From: Lineus longissimus
Taxonomy: Eukaryota > Nemertea > Pilidiophora > Heteronemertea > Lineidae
Length of the DNA stretch: 64,000 nucleotides
NCBI RefSeq assembly: GCF_910592395.1
Contig: NC_088323.1
Span: 11,887,501 to 11,951,500 of the forward strand
Direction of reading: 5' to 3'
Shown here: positions 50,676 to 60,778 of the stretch, one piece after another
Layout: each line of letters begins with the position of its first letter
How positions within the stretch are numbered: the stretch's first letter is position 1
Made by a program: the position numbers and the translations under genes
Notes under the pieces: model-generated
Told to the model about the DNA's origin: nothing
The model's database searches: none
The model's input: the letters and a program-made list of their open reading frames with translations, nothing else

Positions 50676-51039
50676 ACCTATATGACCTCACCATAGTTCT
50701 TGGGACTTAAGTCTAGCTAAAAATCTGTCTTGCATTTAGACAACAATGTGATCACCATTATATTTGATAACAGCAAACACTTTCGACTTGTGAAACAGAT
50801 AGAAGCATCAAATCCTGTTACATATATCTTTTTACTGACGGGGCATTCAATAGGCCAGTTTCTTTCATTGTCAGATGTCAAGGCCATTGCGAATATGAGT
50901 GGACTGTTTTATCATAAAATATAGGAATTTGACCGTTGCTACGCATGTTCGAAAATTCGATGATATTCGGCAATAGACGTCGTTCCCACGTGTAACGGTC
51001 TCCGACACAGGGCTTTGAGGCAAGAAGTGCCAACTAGAT
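50676..51039. other. Spacer without a recognisable gene
   Basis: Nothing supportable; it flanks the Gypsy 3' LTR. Confidence 0.4.
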
Positions 51040-51216
51040 TGTTTCGTGGGTCTTGAGGTGGCTATAACTCGGACAATTTAACTTTGGAGATGAAGCTTTA
51101 TTCGCAGTCTCGTAGTTACATCTTACACTCACAACAACAACATTCTGGTTGGGCCGCGACCCACTCTTACTAGCCGAAGACACGTGATTGTGACCGGCAA
51201 TCATCAATACGCAACA
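51040..51216 (-). repeat. Gypsy 3' LTR, 177 bp
   Basis: On the minus strand it runs TGTTGCG...GAAACA, with the standard TG...CA ends and a TGTT/AACA inversion. It is preceded directly by a polypurine tract (AAAAAGGGA, 51225-51217). It holds an AATAAA signal (51102-51097). No second LTR is in the window, so the target duplication cannot be checked. Confidence 0.7.
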
Positions 51217-51438
51217 TCCCTTTTTAGACAAGAACTCGTTAACACTAAATAATGCTGATTACACATAGTAGTAACTTACTTTAAAACCAACTGTTTACAA
51301 AAAAAGTGAATTGGTTTCAAAACTACTAGAACATGGTAGAATATGACACGAAAAACAAGAAACATACATGATCTATGAAAAGTCCATCAACTAACTTATC
51401 AGAAATGAGAATGTCTCTGAAATTGACAAATACAGCTT

Positions 51439-51867
51439 TTAGACGAGCTGAGGCAATAGGTTTTTGACTGACTGAGGCCTCACATAATCCTGCAGGTACT
51501 TTGGCTCACTTGTCATTCTCGAACTACATCTCAGTGGTGGTGGAGACAAATTAGGAGCCACTGCCACGCTTGGTTCACCTGATCCCTCTGAAACACCTGC
51601 CGGATTCTGGCGGTTTACAGAACTACCACCATTATGCAACAGTACACTGGGATTCGCATTTACACTAGGAGTGCCAAGAGAAATGTTACTCTGGGGTACA
51701 GCCCCCTTGTTCAAGACTGGCCTCTCAGGCAACTGTGGAACATGGGGAGGAGGAGCAGCGCTTGGAGCAGTTTCTGATACCTCTACAGCAGTAGATCTCA
51801 TTTGCACCCGGTTTCTCCCTCTGACCAAATAGGTCCTTTCACCAAGTTCATCAATGATCTTCCCCAA
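51439..51867 (-). pseudogene. Gypsy integrase C-terminal region
   Basis: 142 residues beginning with Gly-Glu-Arg-Thr-Tyr-Leu-Val-Arg, the SH3-like end of retroelement integrases, then a Pro/Ser-rich linker and Ser-Arg-Met-Thr-Ser-Glu-Pro-Lys-Tyr-Leu near the stop. Confidence 0.7.
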
Positions 51868-52044
51868 AATCCAGCGCTCCTTTTCCCTATGTTAAAAAAA
51901 CACGCTTTGACCAGTAGAAAGCTTAGGCAACTCAGTAGCTTTCTTATCATGGCTGCGTTTCATCGTAACCTTTCGTTTTTTACGCCCATCACTCGACACA
52001 GCTTTTTCACAACTTTGGTGCATTGCACTAGCGTCCGGAATAAC

Positions 52045-52398
52045 CTAACGTGTATTGAATCCAAAAAACATCTGAGCAGGGCTAAGCCCAGTGTCCTCTC
52101 TCGGAGTATTGCGTAGCTCCAGTAGTGCAATGTACGGATCAGTTTTTGTCTTTTTAGCCTTGATTAGCAAATGTTTGGCCACTTTCACAGCTGCTTCCGC
52201 TTTTCCGTTGGCTGAGTGGTGGCCCGGCGAAGATTCCACATGAACGATACCGTAATACTTGGTGAATTTTCGGAATTCACCTGACGTAAGTTGGGACCCA
52301 GAATCAGTGTGCAACACGCGCGGTATGCCATAACGTGCGAAATGCTTTTTCATCACTGATATCACCTGCGCACTAGTGATATTTGGCAAATAATCCAC
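52045..52398 (-). pseudogene. Gypsy integrase core
   Basis: Contains Gly-Ile-Pro-Arg-Val-Leu-His-Thr-Asp-Ser-Gly (second catalytic Asp) and Gly-Lys-Ala-Glu-Ala-Ala-Val-Lys (catalytic Glu). The first Asp lies at the end of the upstream frame (52438-53172), so a frame break splits the core. Confidence 0.85.
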
Positions 52399-52437
52399 TT
52401 CTAGGAAGTTGGAGTAGAAAACAATCGTAACTAGATG

Positions 52438-53172
52438 CTAACGACCATCAATTTCAAATATATCACTCGCTACTTTATCCCATGGTCCTTGACCATCGTC
52501 CTGAGGAATAAGCGGCTCCTTAGGGCTACGGGCCCTAAGTTCTTGACATGGCTCACAGGTGGCAACCATTTGCTGGATATCATGAGTTAATCCTGGCCAG
52601 AAAACAAGGCCACGAGCTCGACGGATCATGCTGTTGTATCCAAGGTGAGCGGCATGAATACGAGATTTCATATCTGCACGTAAACCAGCAGGGACAACGA
52701 TGGCTTCTCCTTTGAGAATGATACCAGCTTCACAGCTAAGAGTGTCCCTGGAATCGAAGTATGGCCTGGCTTCATAGGGAGTGTCCTGCTTTGTTTCAGG
52801 CCAGCCATTTTTGATCAACGACATCAGCTTTTGCATCGTAGGATCGCAGGAAGTGGCATGACGTACCTCTTCCAATCTCGTATCAGAAATACGTGGGAAG
52901 TAATTAATGTTCATTACCCTCGGCCTCTCATCCTGAGTACCAGAGTCAATGAAGGCGCGGCTAAGCGTATCCGCGATTATCAGTTCAGTTCCTTTGAGGA
53001 AATGAAACTCCACATCATACCTATGCAGACGCATCAGTAATGCTTGTAAACGCTTTGGCGCTTGACTTAGTGGCTTTTTCAAGATTGCAGCCAAAGGTTT
53101 GTGATCGTTTTCAACAATGACTTTCGTCCCATAAGTAAGTACATGTATATTGATCGAAACGCTCAAGCCCAA
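52438..53172 (-). pseudogene. Gypsy RNase H end and integrase zinc domain
   Basis: 244 residues. The last RNase H part leads into a His-Ala-Ala-His...Cys-Glu-Pro-Cys zinc-binding HHCC module and ends with Val-Ala-Ser-Asp-Ile-Phe, the first Asp of the integrase core. Confidence 0.85.
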
Positions 53173-53875
53173 AACAAACTGACAACAGTTCTTTCTCTAG
53201 TTGCGCCCAAGATCTCTGAGCATTCGAAAGAGATCGCGAAGCATAGTCCACTGGGCGTCCATCTTGTAGCAAAACTGCGCCAATACCATCCTTACTACTA
53301 TCCGTCTGAATCTTAACTTCTTTCTTGGCATCAAAGTAGGCCAACACTGGAGCAACAGTCAGTTTTTGTTCCACCGTTTCGAAAGCTTGGTCACAGGCGG
53401 TGGACCAATGCCATTCAGTCTCTTTCTTGGTGAGAGCTCGGATAGGACCCAAGTCATTGGAAAGGTTCACCATGCCACAAAATCGCTTAACCCCAGCTAC
53501 GTCAGTTAGAGCCGGTATCTTTCCGATTGCCTCAATTTTGCTCTCATCAGGCTTCACTCCGCTGTCCGTGAAGCAATGCCCATGGAAAATCATTTCCGTT
53601 TTACCGATTTCTTTCTTTTCCTCATTCAGTACAATATGCCTATCATCACAACGCCTGTACAGTCGTGCCAGCTTGACATCATTGTCCTTGAGGGCCTCAG
53701 ATTGTGATGCTTCACATCCGGCGACCGTGATGTCGTCAGCGATCGTGAAGACACCTTCGAGTCCACTCAGAGCTTCCGTAAGCCTCTTCTGAAAAATCTC
53801 ACTGCTGACTTTCAATCCAAATGGTAGGCGGCACCACCTATATCTACCAAATGGTGTGATCATAGTAGTCAGCAA
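53111..53875 (-). pseudogene. Gypsy reverse transcriptase C-terminal half and RNase H
   Basis: 254 residues. Leu-Pro-Phe-Gly-Leu is RT block 4 and Ile-Ala-Asp-Asp is the catalytic block 5 (usually Tyr/Phe-x-Asp-Asp). RNase H starts at Gln-Thr-Asp-Ser-Ser. It overlaps the next frame by about 60 bp in another phase. Confidence 0.88.
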
Positions 53876-53890
53876 GCTGGATTCAGTATC

Positions 53891-54091
53891 CTACCGTACA
53901 TGCCAGAAAGCATTTTTCACATCGACTTTACTAAACATCTTTGCCTCACTGAGCATAGGCAGGATGTCATCAAGTGTAGGTAGTTTGTAGTGCTCTCTCA
54001 TAAGTGCTTCGTTGAGCGGCTGCGGGTCCAAGCAGATCATTTGCCGACCGTTTGATTTACGCACAACGGTGTTCATCGGTGTAACTGACAC
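53891..54091 (-). pseudogene. Gypsy reverse transcriptase N-terminal fragment
   Basis: 66 residues with Arg-Gln-Met-Ile-Cys-Leu-Asp-Pro-Gln-Pro-Leu-Asn and Phe-Ser-Lys-Val-Asp-Val-Lys-Asn-Ala-Phe-Trp (first catalytic Asp). A stop and a frame change at 53876-53891 separate it from the next part. Confidence 0.85.
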
Positions 54092-54128
54092 ATTTCTCGA
54101 CGGGTAGCGTTATTGATCAGATTGTCCA

Positions 54129-54302
54129 TAGTCAAAAGGCCTTTTTACATTGTGCGGGTTCGAAACGGATCGAGGAAGGTTCGGATATTTTCTACACGCA
54201 CAAATGAGCCTTTGGTCATTGTGGCCAGTTTCTATCAGCGTGCAAAAAATAAGCAAACCTTCCTCGATCCGGTTCGAACTCGCACCGTGCTAAAAGGCCT
54301 GA
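54129..54302. mobile_element. MITE at the Gypsy/Harbinger border
   Basis: The left arm AAAAGGCCTTTTTACATTGT then GCGGGTTCGAAACGGATCGAGGAAGG is matched inverted on the right (CCTTCCTCGATCCGGTTCGA ... AAAAGGCCT). About 174 bp in total, non-coding. Confidence 0.65.
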
Positions 54303-55708
54303 TAGGTCTGTCTCATAACAGAACGTAAGGGACGGACGGGAACCAAAATCAACGTCCATGGACGCGTAGTAGGATTAATCTAATATGCCTTCACATGTCA
54401 CGTGGAGTACGTTTGCGTTCCAAGTTCTGAATGGAGGCCGGCCATATAACAATGATCTTTGCACTGAATAATTGCATTCAATGGCAATAGACCGCCCATA
54501 TGGGAAGGTTCATGTAATTTTCCTTTATTATGCGTCTAGCCTTATCCCTGTGGTGACATGATTAGACACGCATTGAAAATGGTCAATAAAATATCATTCC
54601 TTTGTCCGAAATTGAATTGATTATTGATAACATTTAATTGCCATGGTTTGTGTTGGCAAGCAGTCGCTTGGCCTCACGCTACTTTCACCATGGAGAGAAT
54701 TAGGATGTTTTTGTTCGCTGCTCCGCCGCCCATACCACCGCCACCAGTTTTGCTTACACCAACATTTCATAATTTAGAAGTGCGTCCGCCTCCGTTGCCT
54801 CCAAGACTTGATGAAGTTCTCACCAATCAACCAAATGGTCCATACGGTGGTAACGACGTCTTTACCAGGATTAGAAACCACCAGATGGACTTTTGGTATC
54901 TATCAGGTGAGACAGTGGCCTCTTTCCAGCACCTCGTAGAGGACATTACGCCCCTTCTGGAAAACAGGCCAGGACGGTACCGAGATCATTTGCTGTCGGT
55001 GGAGAACCGTTTACTACTTTTTTTCTATTGGATCAAGAAATATCTAGACATTGTTGCGATGAGTGCAATGTTTGATATCAGCAAGCAATCTGTTTGCAGG
55101 GAACTTTATTTTATGACAGATGTTTTGTGGACTTATTTTCAAGACGGTATAACATGGCCGACCGATGAAGAGTGGGAACAACTGCGGGGCAACTGGGATA
55201 CTATTCCAGATGCTGTTGGGGCGATAGATGGAACGATACACGCAATCGAGATCCCAAAGACTGAGGATCCCCACCTTATCATAGTCATAACTTGTTACTG
55301 TTACTCAGCCACAGTCCAACAATGAACCGCTTTCTTTTGCATAGTAACTACTTAGATAAAAAAGACACTCAATTTGGTTAATACGAGCCAACCAGGCTTT
55401 TATCAATAATTGACCGCTTGTCTATAACAAGGCCTATTCGGTAACATCGGTACGTCGATTTCCCTTCATTGTCAGTTAACCAACGCACGTTGTCAAAAAG
55501 CTATTGTATGTATAGGTGGGCGTTCCTAATGTGCTTTGGTGACCACCAATCAGAAGAAGGACCTTACATATGTATTCATCACAGCAGCGCAGCCCTGGTG
55601 GTAATGTTCGTGTAACCAATAGCATCAAAGTTAACAAGCATGGTACGTTGAATTAGGTGCTTCATAGGTTCCCGTCTGTCCCTAACGTTCTATAATGAGA
55701 CAGACCTA
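54303..55708 (+). mobile_element. Harbinger-type element A
   Basis: The TIR begins GGTCTGTCTCATAACAGAAC and continues GTAAGGGACGGACGGGAACC. The right end is the inverse. It carries the truncated transposase at 54690. It equals element B with about 460 bp removed between the CCCCACCT of the transposase and ATCATAGTCATAACTTG. Confidence 0.8.
54690..55325 (+). CDS. Truncated PIF/Harbinger transposase (element A)
   Basis: I prefer the ATG at 54690 (context CACCATGG); an in-frame ATG lies at 54624. A Pro-rich N-terminus is followed by an Asn-His-Gln-Met-Asp-Phe-Trp and Ser-Lys-Gln-Ser-Val-Cys-Arg-Glu-Leu helix-turn-helix-like region, then Gly-Ala-Ile-Asp-Gly-Thr, the first catalytic Asp of the DDE domain. 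The second Asp and the Glu are missing. The last 16 residues come from the deletion junction. Confidence 0.75.
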   Translation: MERIRMFLFAAPPPIPPPPVLLTPTFHNLEVRPPPLPPRLDEVLTNQPNGPYGGNDVFTRIRNHQMDFWYLSGETVASFQHLVEDITPLLENRPGRYRDHLLSVENRLLLFFYWIKKYLDIVAMSAMFDISKQSVCRELYFMTDVLWTYFQDGITWPTDEEWEQLRGNWDTIPDAVGAIDGTIHAIEIPKTEDPHLIIVITCYCYSATVQQ

Positions 55709-56096
55709 CTAGGTCTGTCTCATTATAGAACGTTAGGGACGGACGGGAACCAAAATCAACGTCCATGGACGCGTAGTAGGATTAATCTAATAGGCCTTCA
55801 CATGTCACGTGGACCACGTTTGCGTTCCAAGTTCTGAATGGAGGCCGGCCATGTAACAATGATCTTTGCACTGGATAATTGCATTCAATGGCAATAGACC
55901 GCCCATATGGGAAGGTTCATGTAATTTTCCTTTATCATGCATCTAGCTTTATCCCTGTGGTGACATGATTAGACACGCATTGAAAATGGTCAATAAAATA
56001 TCATTCCTTTGTCCGAAATTGAATTGATTATTGATAACATTTAATTGCCATGGTTTGTGTTGGCCAGCAGTCGCTTGGCCTCACGCTACTTTCACC

Positions 56097-56795
56097 ATGG
56101 AGAGAATTAGGATGTTTTTGTTCGCTGCTCCGCCGCCCATACCACCGCCCATACCACCGCCCATACCACCGCCACCAGTTTTGCTTACACCAGCATTTCA
56201 TAATTTAGAAGTGCGTCCGCCTCCGTTGCCTCAAAGACTTGATGAAGTTCTCACCAATCAACCAAATGGTCCATACGGTGGTAACGACGTCTTTACCAGA
56301 TTTAGAAACCACCAGATGGACTTTTGGTGTCTATCAGGTGAGACAGTGGCCTCTTTCCAGCACCTCGTAGAGGACATTACGCCCCTTCTGGAAAACAGGC
56401 CAGGACGGTACCGAGATCATTTGCTGTCGGTGGAGAACCGTTCACTACTTTTTTTCTATTGGATCAAGAAATATCCGGACATTGCTGCGATGAGTGCAAT
56501 GTTTGATATCAGCAAGCAATCTGTTTGCAGGGAACTTTATTTTATGACAGATGTTTTGTGGACTTATTTTCAAGACGGTATAACATGGCCGACCGATGAA
56601 GAGTGGGAACAACTGCGGGGCAACTGGGATACTCTTCCAGATGCTGTTGGGGCGATAGATGGAACGGTACACGCAATCGAGATCCCAGAGACTGAGGATC
56701 CCCACCTGTTCTACAGTGGCCATGTCCACAAATATTGTATCAGCACTCAGGTCATTATCGACAATTGTGGAATGAGTTGTGCTCCCCTTGAATAA
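56097..56795 (+). CDS. Truncated PIF/Harbinger transposase (element B)
   Basis: Same protein as in element A but extending past Gly-Ala-Ile-Asp-Gly-Thr into Phe-Tyr-Ser-Gly-His-Val-His-Lys-Tyr-Cys, as in HARBI1-like proteins, before a stop. It has three Ile-Pro-Pro-Pro units near the N-terminus. It lacks the downstream Gly-x-x-His-Asp box and the final Glu, so it should not be catalytic. Confidence 0.75.
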   Translation: MERIRMFLFAAPPPIPPPIPPPIPPPPVLLTPAFHNLEVRPPPLPQRLDEVLTNQPNGPYGGNDVFTRFRNHQMDFWCLSGETVASFQHLVEDITPLLENRPGRYRDHLLSVENRSLLFFYWIKKYPDIAAMSAMFDISKQSVCRELYFMTDVLWTYFQDGITWPTDEEWEQLRGNWDTLPDAVGAIDGTVHAIEIPETEDPHLFYSGHVHKYCISTQVIIDNCGMSCAPLE

Positions 56796-56904
56796 TCGGT
56801 ATATGGAAGTGGCCCCTTTGTTACTGTGCTACTGTTGTGTGGGGTGCGGGTGCATTTGTGGGGGGGGGGGGGGGGGTATACGATACATGTACTAACTCAG
56901 CAAT

Positions 56905-57162
56905 TTATCTTGCAATAACTTCTCTTATCCTTCGTCGGAGTTGTTTTGCGGTTCGCCTAGCGTATAATGCCCTTGTGCGTTCCGGCAAACGGTTGACATT
57001 TTGCCGGATGTGGCCTAGAATGCGAACATAATTATTTCTATGTCGCTGGTACCCTTCCCGGAGAAGGGCCATCTCCTCCATGCCAACAAGCACTCTATCA
57101 CACATGACTGTTCGTTCACTTCGACAACACTGTACTAAAAATCGCGCTAAAACTAGACCCAT
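56905..57162 (-). CDS. Short basic protein, second ORF of element B
   Basis: 85 residues, very Arg-rich, mostly helical in appearance (Arg-Thr-Ala-Lys-Gln-Leu-Arg-Arg-Arg-Ile). PIF/Harbinger elements normally code for a Myb-like accessory protein. I cannot see the Myb tryptophans, so its identity is open. The copy in element C (58016) differs at a single residue. Confidence 0.5.
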   Translation of the reverse strand: MGLVLARFLVQCCRSERTVMCDRVLVGMEEMALLREGYQRHRNNYVRILGHIRQNVNRLPERTRALYARRTAKQLRRRIREVIAR

Positions 57163-58015
57163 ATCATAGTCATAACTTGTTACTGTTACTCAGCCACTGT
57201 CTAACAATGGACCGGTTTCTTTTGCATAGTAACTGCTTAGATAATAAAAAGGCACTCAATTTGGTTAATACGAGCCAACCAGGCTTTTATCAATAATTTA
57301 TCGCTTGTCTATAACAAGGCCTATTCGGTAACATCGGTAACATCGATTTCCCTTCATTGACAGTTAACCAACGCTGGTTGTCAAAAAGCTATTGTATGGG
57401 TAGGTGGGCGTTCCTGGTGTGCTTTGGTGACCACCAATCAGAAGAAGGACCTTACATATGTATTCATCACAGCAGCGCAGCCCTGGTGGTAATGCTCGTG
57501 TAACCAATAGCATCAAAGTTAACAAGCATGGTACGTTGAATTAGGTACTTCTTAGGTTCCCGTCTGTCCCTAACGTTCTATCAGGTCTGTCTCATGATAG
57601 AACGTTAGGGACAGACGGGAACCTAAGAAGTACCTAATTCAACGTACCATGCTTGTTAACTTTGATGCTATTGGTTACACGAGCATTACCACCAGGGCTG
57701 CGCTGCTGTGATGAATACATATGTAAGGTCCTTCTTCTGATTGGTGGTCACCAAAGCACACTAGGAACGCCCACCTATACATACAATAGCTTTTTGACAA
57801 CCAGCGTTGGTTAACTGTCAATGAAGGGAAATCGATGTTACCGATGTTACCGAATAGGCCTTGTTATAGACAAGCGATAAATTATTGATAAAAGCCTGGT
57901 TGGCTCGTATTAACCAAATTGAGTGCCTTTTTATTATCTAAGCAGTTACTATGCAAAAGAAACCGGTCCATTGTTGGACAGTGGCTGAGTAACAGTAACA
58001 AGTTATGACTATGAT

Positions 58016-58273
58016 ATGGGTCTAGTTTTAGCGCGATTTTTAGTACAGTGTTGTCGAAGTGAACGAACAGTCATGTGTGATAGAGTGCTTGTTCGCATGG
58101 AGGAGATGGCCCTTCTCCGGGAAGGGTACCAGCGACATAGAAATAATTATGTTCGCATTCTAGGCCACATCCGGCAAAATGTCAACCGTTTGCCGGAACG
58201 CACAAGGGCATTATACGCTAGGCGAACCGCAAAACAACTCCGACGAAGGATAAGAGAAGTTATTGCAAGATAA
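58016..58273 (+). CDS. Short basic protein, second ORF of element C
   Basis: 85 residues, identical to the ORF at 56905 except Gly to Arg at residue 27. A second intact copy suggests recent spread or maintained function. Confidence 0.5.
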   Translation: MGLVLARFLVQCCRSERTVMCDRVLVRMEEMALLREGYQRHRNNYVRILGHIRQNVNRLPERTRALYARRTAKQLRRRIREVIAR

Positions 58274-58378
58274 ATTGCTGAGTTAGTACATGTATCGTAT
58301 ACCCCCCCCCCTCCACAAATGCACCCGCACCCCACACAACAGTAGCACAGTAACAAAGGGGCCACTTCCATATACCGA

Positions 58379-59089
58379 TTATTCAAGGGGAGCACAACTC
58401 ATTCCACAATTGTCGATAATGACCTGAGTGCTGATACAATATTTGTGGACATGGCCACTGTAGAACAGGTGGGGATCCTCAGTCTCTGGGATCTCGATTG
58501 CGTGTACCGTTCCATCTATCGCCCCAACAGCATCTGGAAGAGTATCCCAGTTGCCCCGCAGTTGTTCCCACTCTTCATCGGTCGGCCATGTTATACCGTC
58601 TTGAAAATAAGTCCACAAAACATCTGTCATAAAATAAAGTTCCCTGCAAACAGATTGCTTGCTGATATCAAACATTGCACTCATCGCAGCAATGTCCGGA
58701 TATTTCTTGATCCAATAGAAAAAAAGTAGTGAACGGTTCTCCACCGACAGCAAATGATCTCGGTACCGTCCTGGCCTGTTTTCCAGAAGGGGAGTAATGT
58801 CCTCTACGAGGTGCTGGAAAGAGGCCACTGTCTCACCTGATAGACACCAAAAGTCCATCTGGTGGTTTATAAATCTGGTAAAGACGTCGTTACCACCGTA
58901 TGGACCATTTGGTTGATTGGTGAGAACTTCATCAAGTCTTTGAGGCAACGGAGGCGGACGCACTTCTAAAATATGAAATGCTGGTGTAAGCAAAACTGGT
59001 GGCGGTGGTATGGGCGGTGGTATGGGCGGTGGTATGGGCGGTGGTATGGGCGGCGGAGCAGCGAACAAAATCATCCTAATTCTCTCCAT
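58379..59089 (-). CDS. Truncated PIF/Harbinger transposase (element C)
   Basis: Same as the element B protein with four Ile-Pro-Pro-Pro units. The ATG at 59089 is in the context ATCATGG. First catalytic Asp present, rest of the DDE domain absent. Confidence 0.75.
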   Translation of the reverse strand: MERIRMILFAAPPPIPPPIPPPIPPPIPPPPVLLTPAFHILEVRPPPLPQRLDEVLTNQPNGPYGGNDVFTRFINHQMDFWCLSGETVASFQHLVEDITPLLENRPGRYRDHLLSVENRSLLFFYWIKKYPDIAAMSAMFDISKQSVCRELYFMTDVLWTYFQDGITWPTDEEWEQLRGNWDTLPDAVGAIDGTVHAIEIPETEDPHLFYSGHVHKYCISTQVIIDNCGMSCAPLE

Positions 59090-59473
59090 GATGAAAGTAG
59101 CGTGAGGCCAAGCGACTGCTGGCCAACACAAACCATGGCAATTAAATGTTATCAATAATCAATTCAATTTCGGACAAAGGAATGATATTTTATTGACCAT
59201 TTTCAATGCGTGTCTAATCATGTCACCACAGGGATAAAGCTAGATGCATGATAAAGGAAAACTACATGAACCTTCCCATATGGGCGGTCTATTGCCATTG
59301 AATGCAATTATCCAGTGCAAAGATCATTGTTACATGGCCGGCCTCCATTCAGAACTTGGAACGCAAACGTGCTCCACGTGACATGTGAAGGCCTATTAGA
59401 TTAATCCTACTACGCGTCCATGGACGTTGATTTTGGTTCCCGTCCGTCCCTAACGTTCTATAATGAGACAGAC

Positions 59474-60778
59474 CTATAATGAGACAGACCTAATAGGTCT
59501 GTCTCATTATAGAACGTAAGGGACAGACGGGAACCTAAGAAGTACGTCCTAACGTTCTATCATGAGACAGACCTAATAGGTCTGTCTCAAAGACCTAATA
59601 GGTCTGTCTCATTATAGAACGTAAGGGACAGACGGGAACCTAAGAAGTACCTAATTCAACGTACCATGCTTGTTAACTTTGATGCTATTGGTTACAGGAG
59701 CATTACCACCAGGGCTTTTTTTATCTAAGTAGTTACTATGCAAAAGAAAGCGGTTCATTGTTGGACTGTGGCTGAGTAACAGTAACAAGTTATGACTATG
59801 ATAAGGTGGGGATCCTCAGTCTTTGGGATCTCGATTGCGTGTACCGTTCCATCTATCGCCCCAACAGCATCTGGAATAGTACCCCAGTTGCCCCGCAGTT
59901 GTTCCCACTCTTCATCGGTCGGCCATGTTATACCGTCTTGAAAATAAGTCCACAAAACATCTGTCATAAAATAAAGTTCCCTGCAAACAGATTGCTTGCT
60001 GATATCAAACATTGCACTCATCGCAACAATGTCCGGATATTTCTTGATCCAATAGAAAAAAAGTAGTAAACGGTTCTCCACCGACAGCAAATAATCTCGG
60101 TACCGTCCTGGCCTGTTTTCCAGAAGGGGCGTAATGTCCTCTACGAGGTGCTGGAATGAGGCCACTGTCTCACCTGATAGATACCAAAAGTCCATCTGGT
60201 GGTTTCTAATCCTGGTAAAGACGTCGTTACCACCGTGTGGACCATTTGGTTGATTGGTGAGAACTTCATCAAGTCTTGGAGGCAACGGAGGCGGACGCAC
60301 TTCTAAATTATGAAATGCTGGTGTAAGCAAAACTGGTGGCGGTGGTATGGGCGGCGGAGCAGCGAACAAAAACATCCTAATTCTCTCCATGGTGAAAGTA
60401 GCGTGAGGCCAAGCGACTGCTGGCCAACAGAAACCATGGCAATTAAATGTTATCAATAATCAATTCAATTTCTGACAAAGGAATGATATTTCATTGACCA
60501 TTTTCAATGCGTGTCTAATCATGTCACCACAGGGATAAGGCTATACGCATAATAAAGGAAAATTACATGAACCTTCCCATATGGGCGGTCTATTGCCATT
60601 GAATGCAATTATTCAGTGCAAAGATCATTGTTATATGGCCGGCCTCCATTCAGAACTTGGAACGCAAACGTACTCCACGTGACATGTGAAGGCCTATTAG
60701 ATTAATCCTACTACGCGTCCATGGACGTTGATTTTGGTTCCCGTCCGTCCCTTACGTTCTGTTATGAGACAGACCTAA
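59474..60778 (-). mobile_element. Harbinger-type element D (inverted copy of A) with duplicated TIR tips
   Basis: It carries the same ~460 bp internal deletion as A plus a further loss of about 220 bp near its left part (around 59718). At 59474-59600 several TIR tips (GAGACAGACCTAATAGGTCT) are stacked. The outer end has the same ACAGAACGTAAGGG variant as the outer end of A. Confidence 0.75.
59755..60390 (-). CDS. Truncated PIF/Harbinger transposase (element D)
   Basis: Near-identical to the element A protein, including the junction-derived tail. The preferred ATG is at 60390 (CACCATGG). An open frame is kept despite the lost catalytic region. Confidence 0.75.
   Translation of the reverse strand: MERIRMFLFAAPPPIPPPPVLLTPAFHNLEVRPPPLPPRLDEVLTNQPNGPHGGNDVFTRIRNHQMDFWYLSGETVASFQHLVEDITPLLENRPGRYRDYLLSVENRLLLFFYWIKKYPDIVAMSAMFDISKQSVCRELYFMTDVLWTYFQDGITWPTDEEWEQLRGNWGTIPDAVGAIDGTVHAIEIPKTEDPHLIIVITCYCYSATVQQ

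Larger units (their letters stand above)
51040..54110 (-). mobile_element. 5'-truncated Ty3/Gypsy LTR retrotransposon
   Basis: On the minus strand the order is reverse transcriptase, RNase H, integrase (zinc, core, C-terminal part), polypurine tract, 3' LTR, the Ty3/Gypsy order. Gag, protease and the 5' LTR are missing. The upstream end stops where the MITE and Harbinger array begin. Frame breaks separate the pieces, so this copy is not functional. Confidence 0.85.
55710..57580 (+). mobile_element. Harbinger-type element B
   Basis: The TIR is GGTCTGTCTCATTATAGAAC. It holds the truncated transposase (plus) and a second short ORF on the opposite strand. The two ORFs converge on a poly-G run at about 56862. 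The right TIR tip is shared with element C at the palindrome centre. Confidence 0.8.
57581..59473 (-). mobile_element. Harbinger-type element C (inverted copy of B)
   Basis: Mirror image of element B, about 99 percent identical, joined to it by CTATCAGGTCTGTCTCATGA at the palindrome centre. It carries the same pair of ORFs. Confidence 0.8.

Noticed and set aside
55044-60066. Antisense open frames of 76-94 codons inside the Harbinger copies
   Set aside because: Shadows of the transposase frame on the opposite strand, repeated in all four copies.
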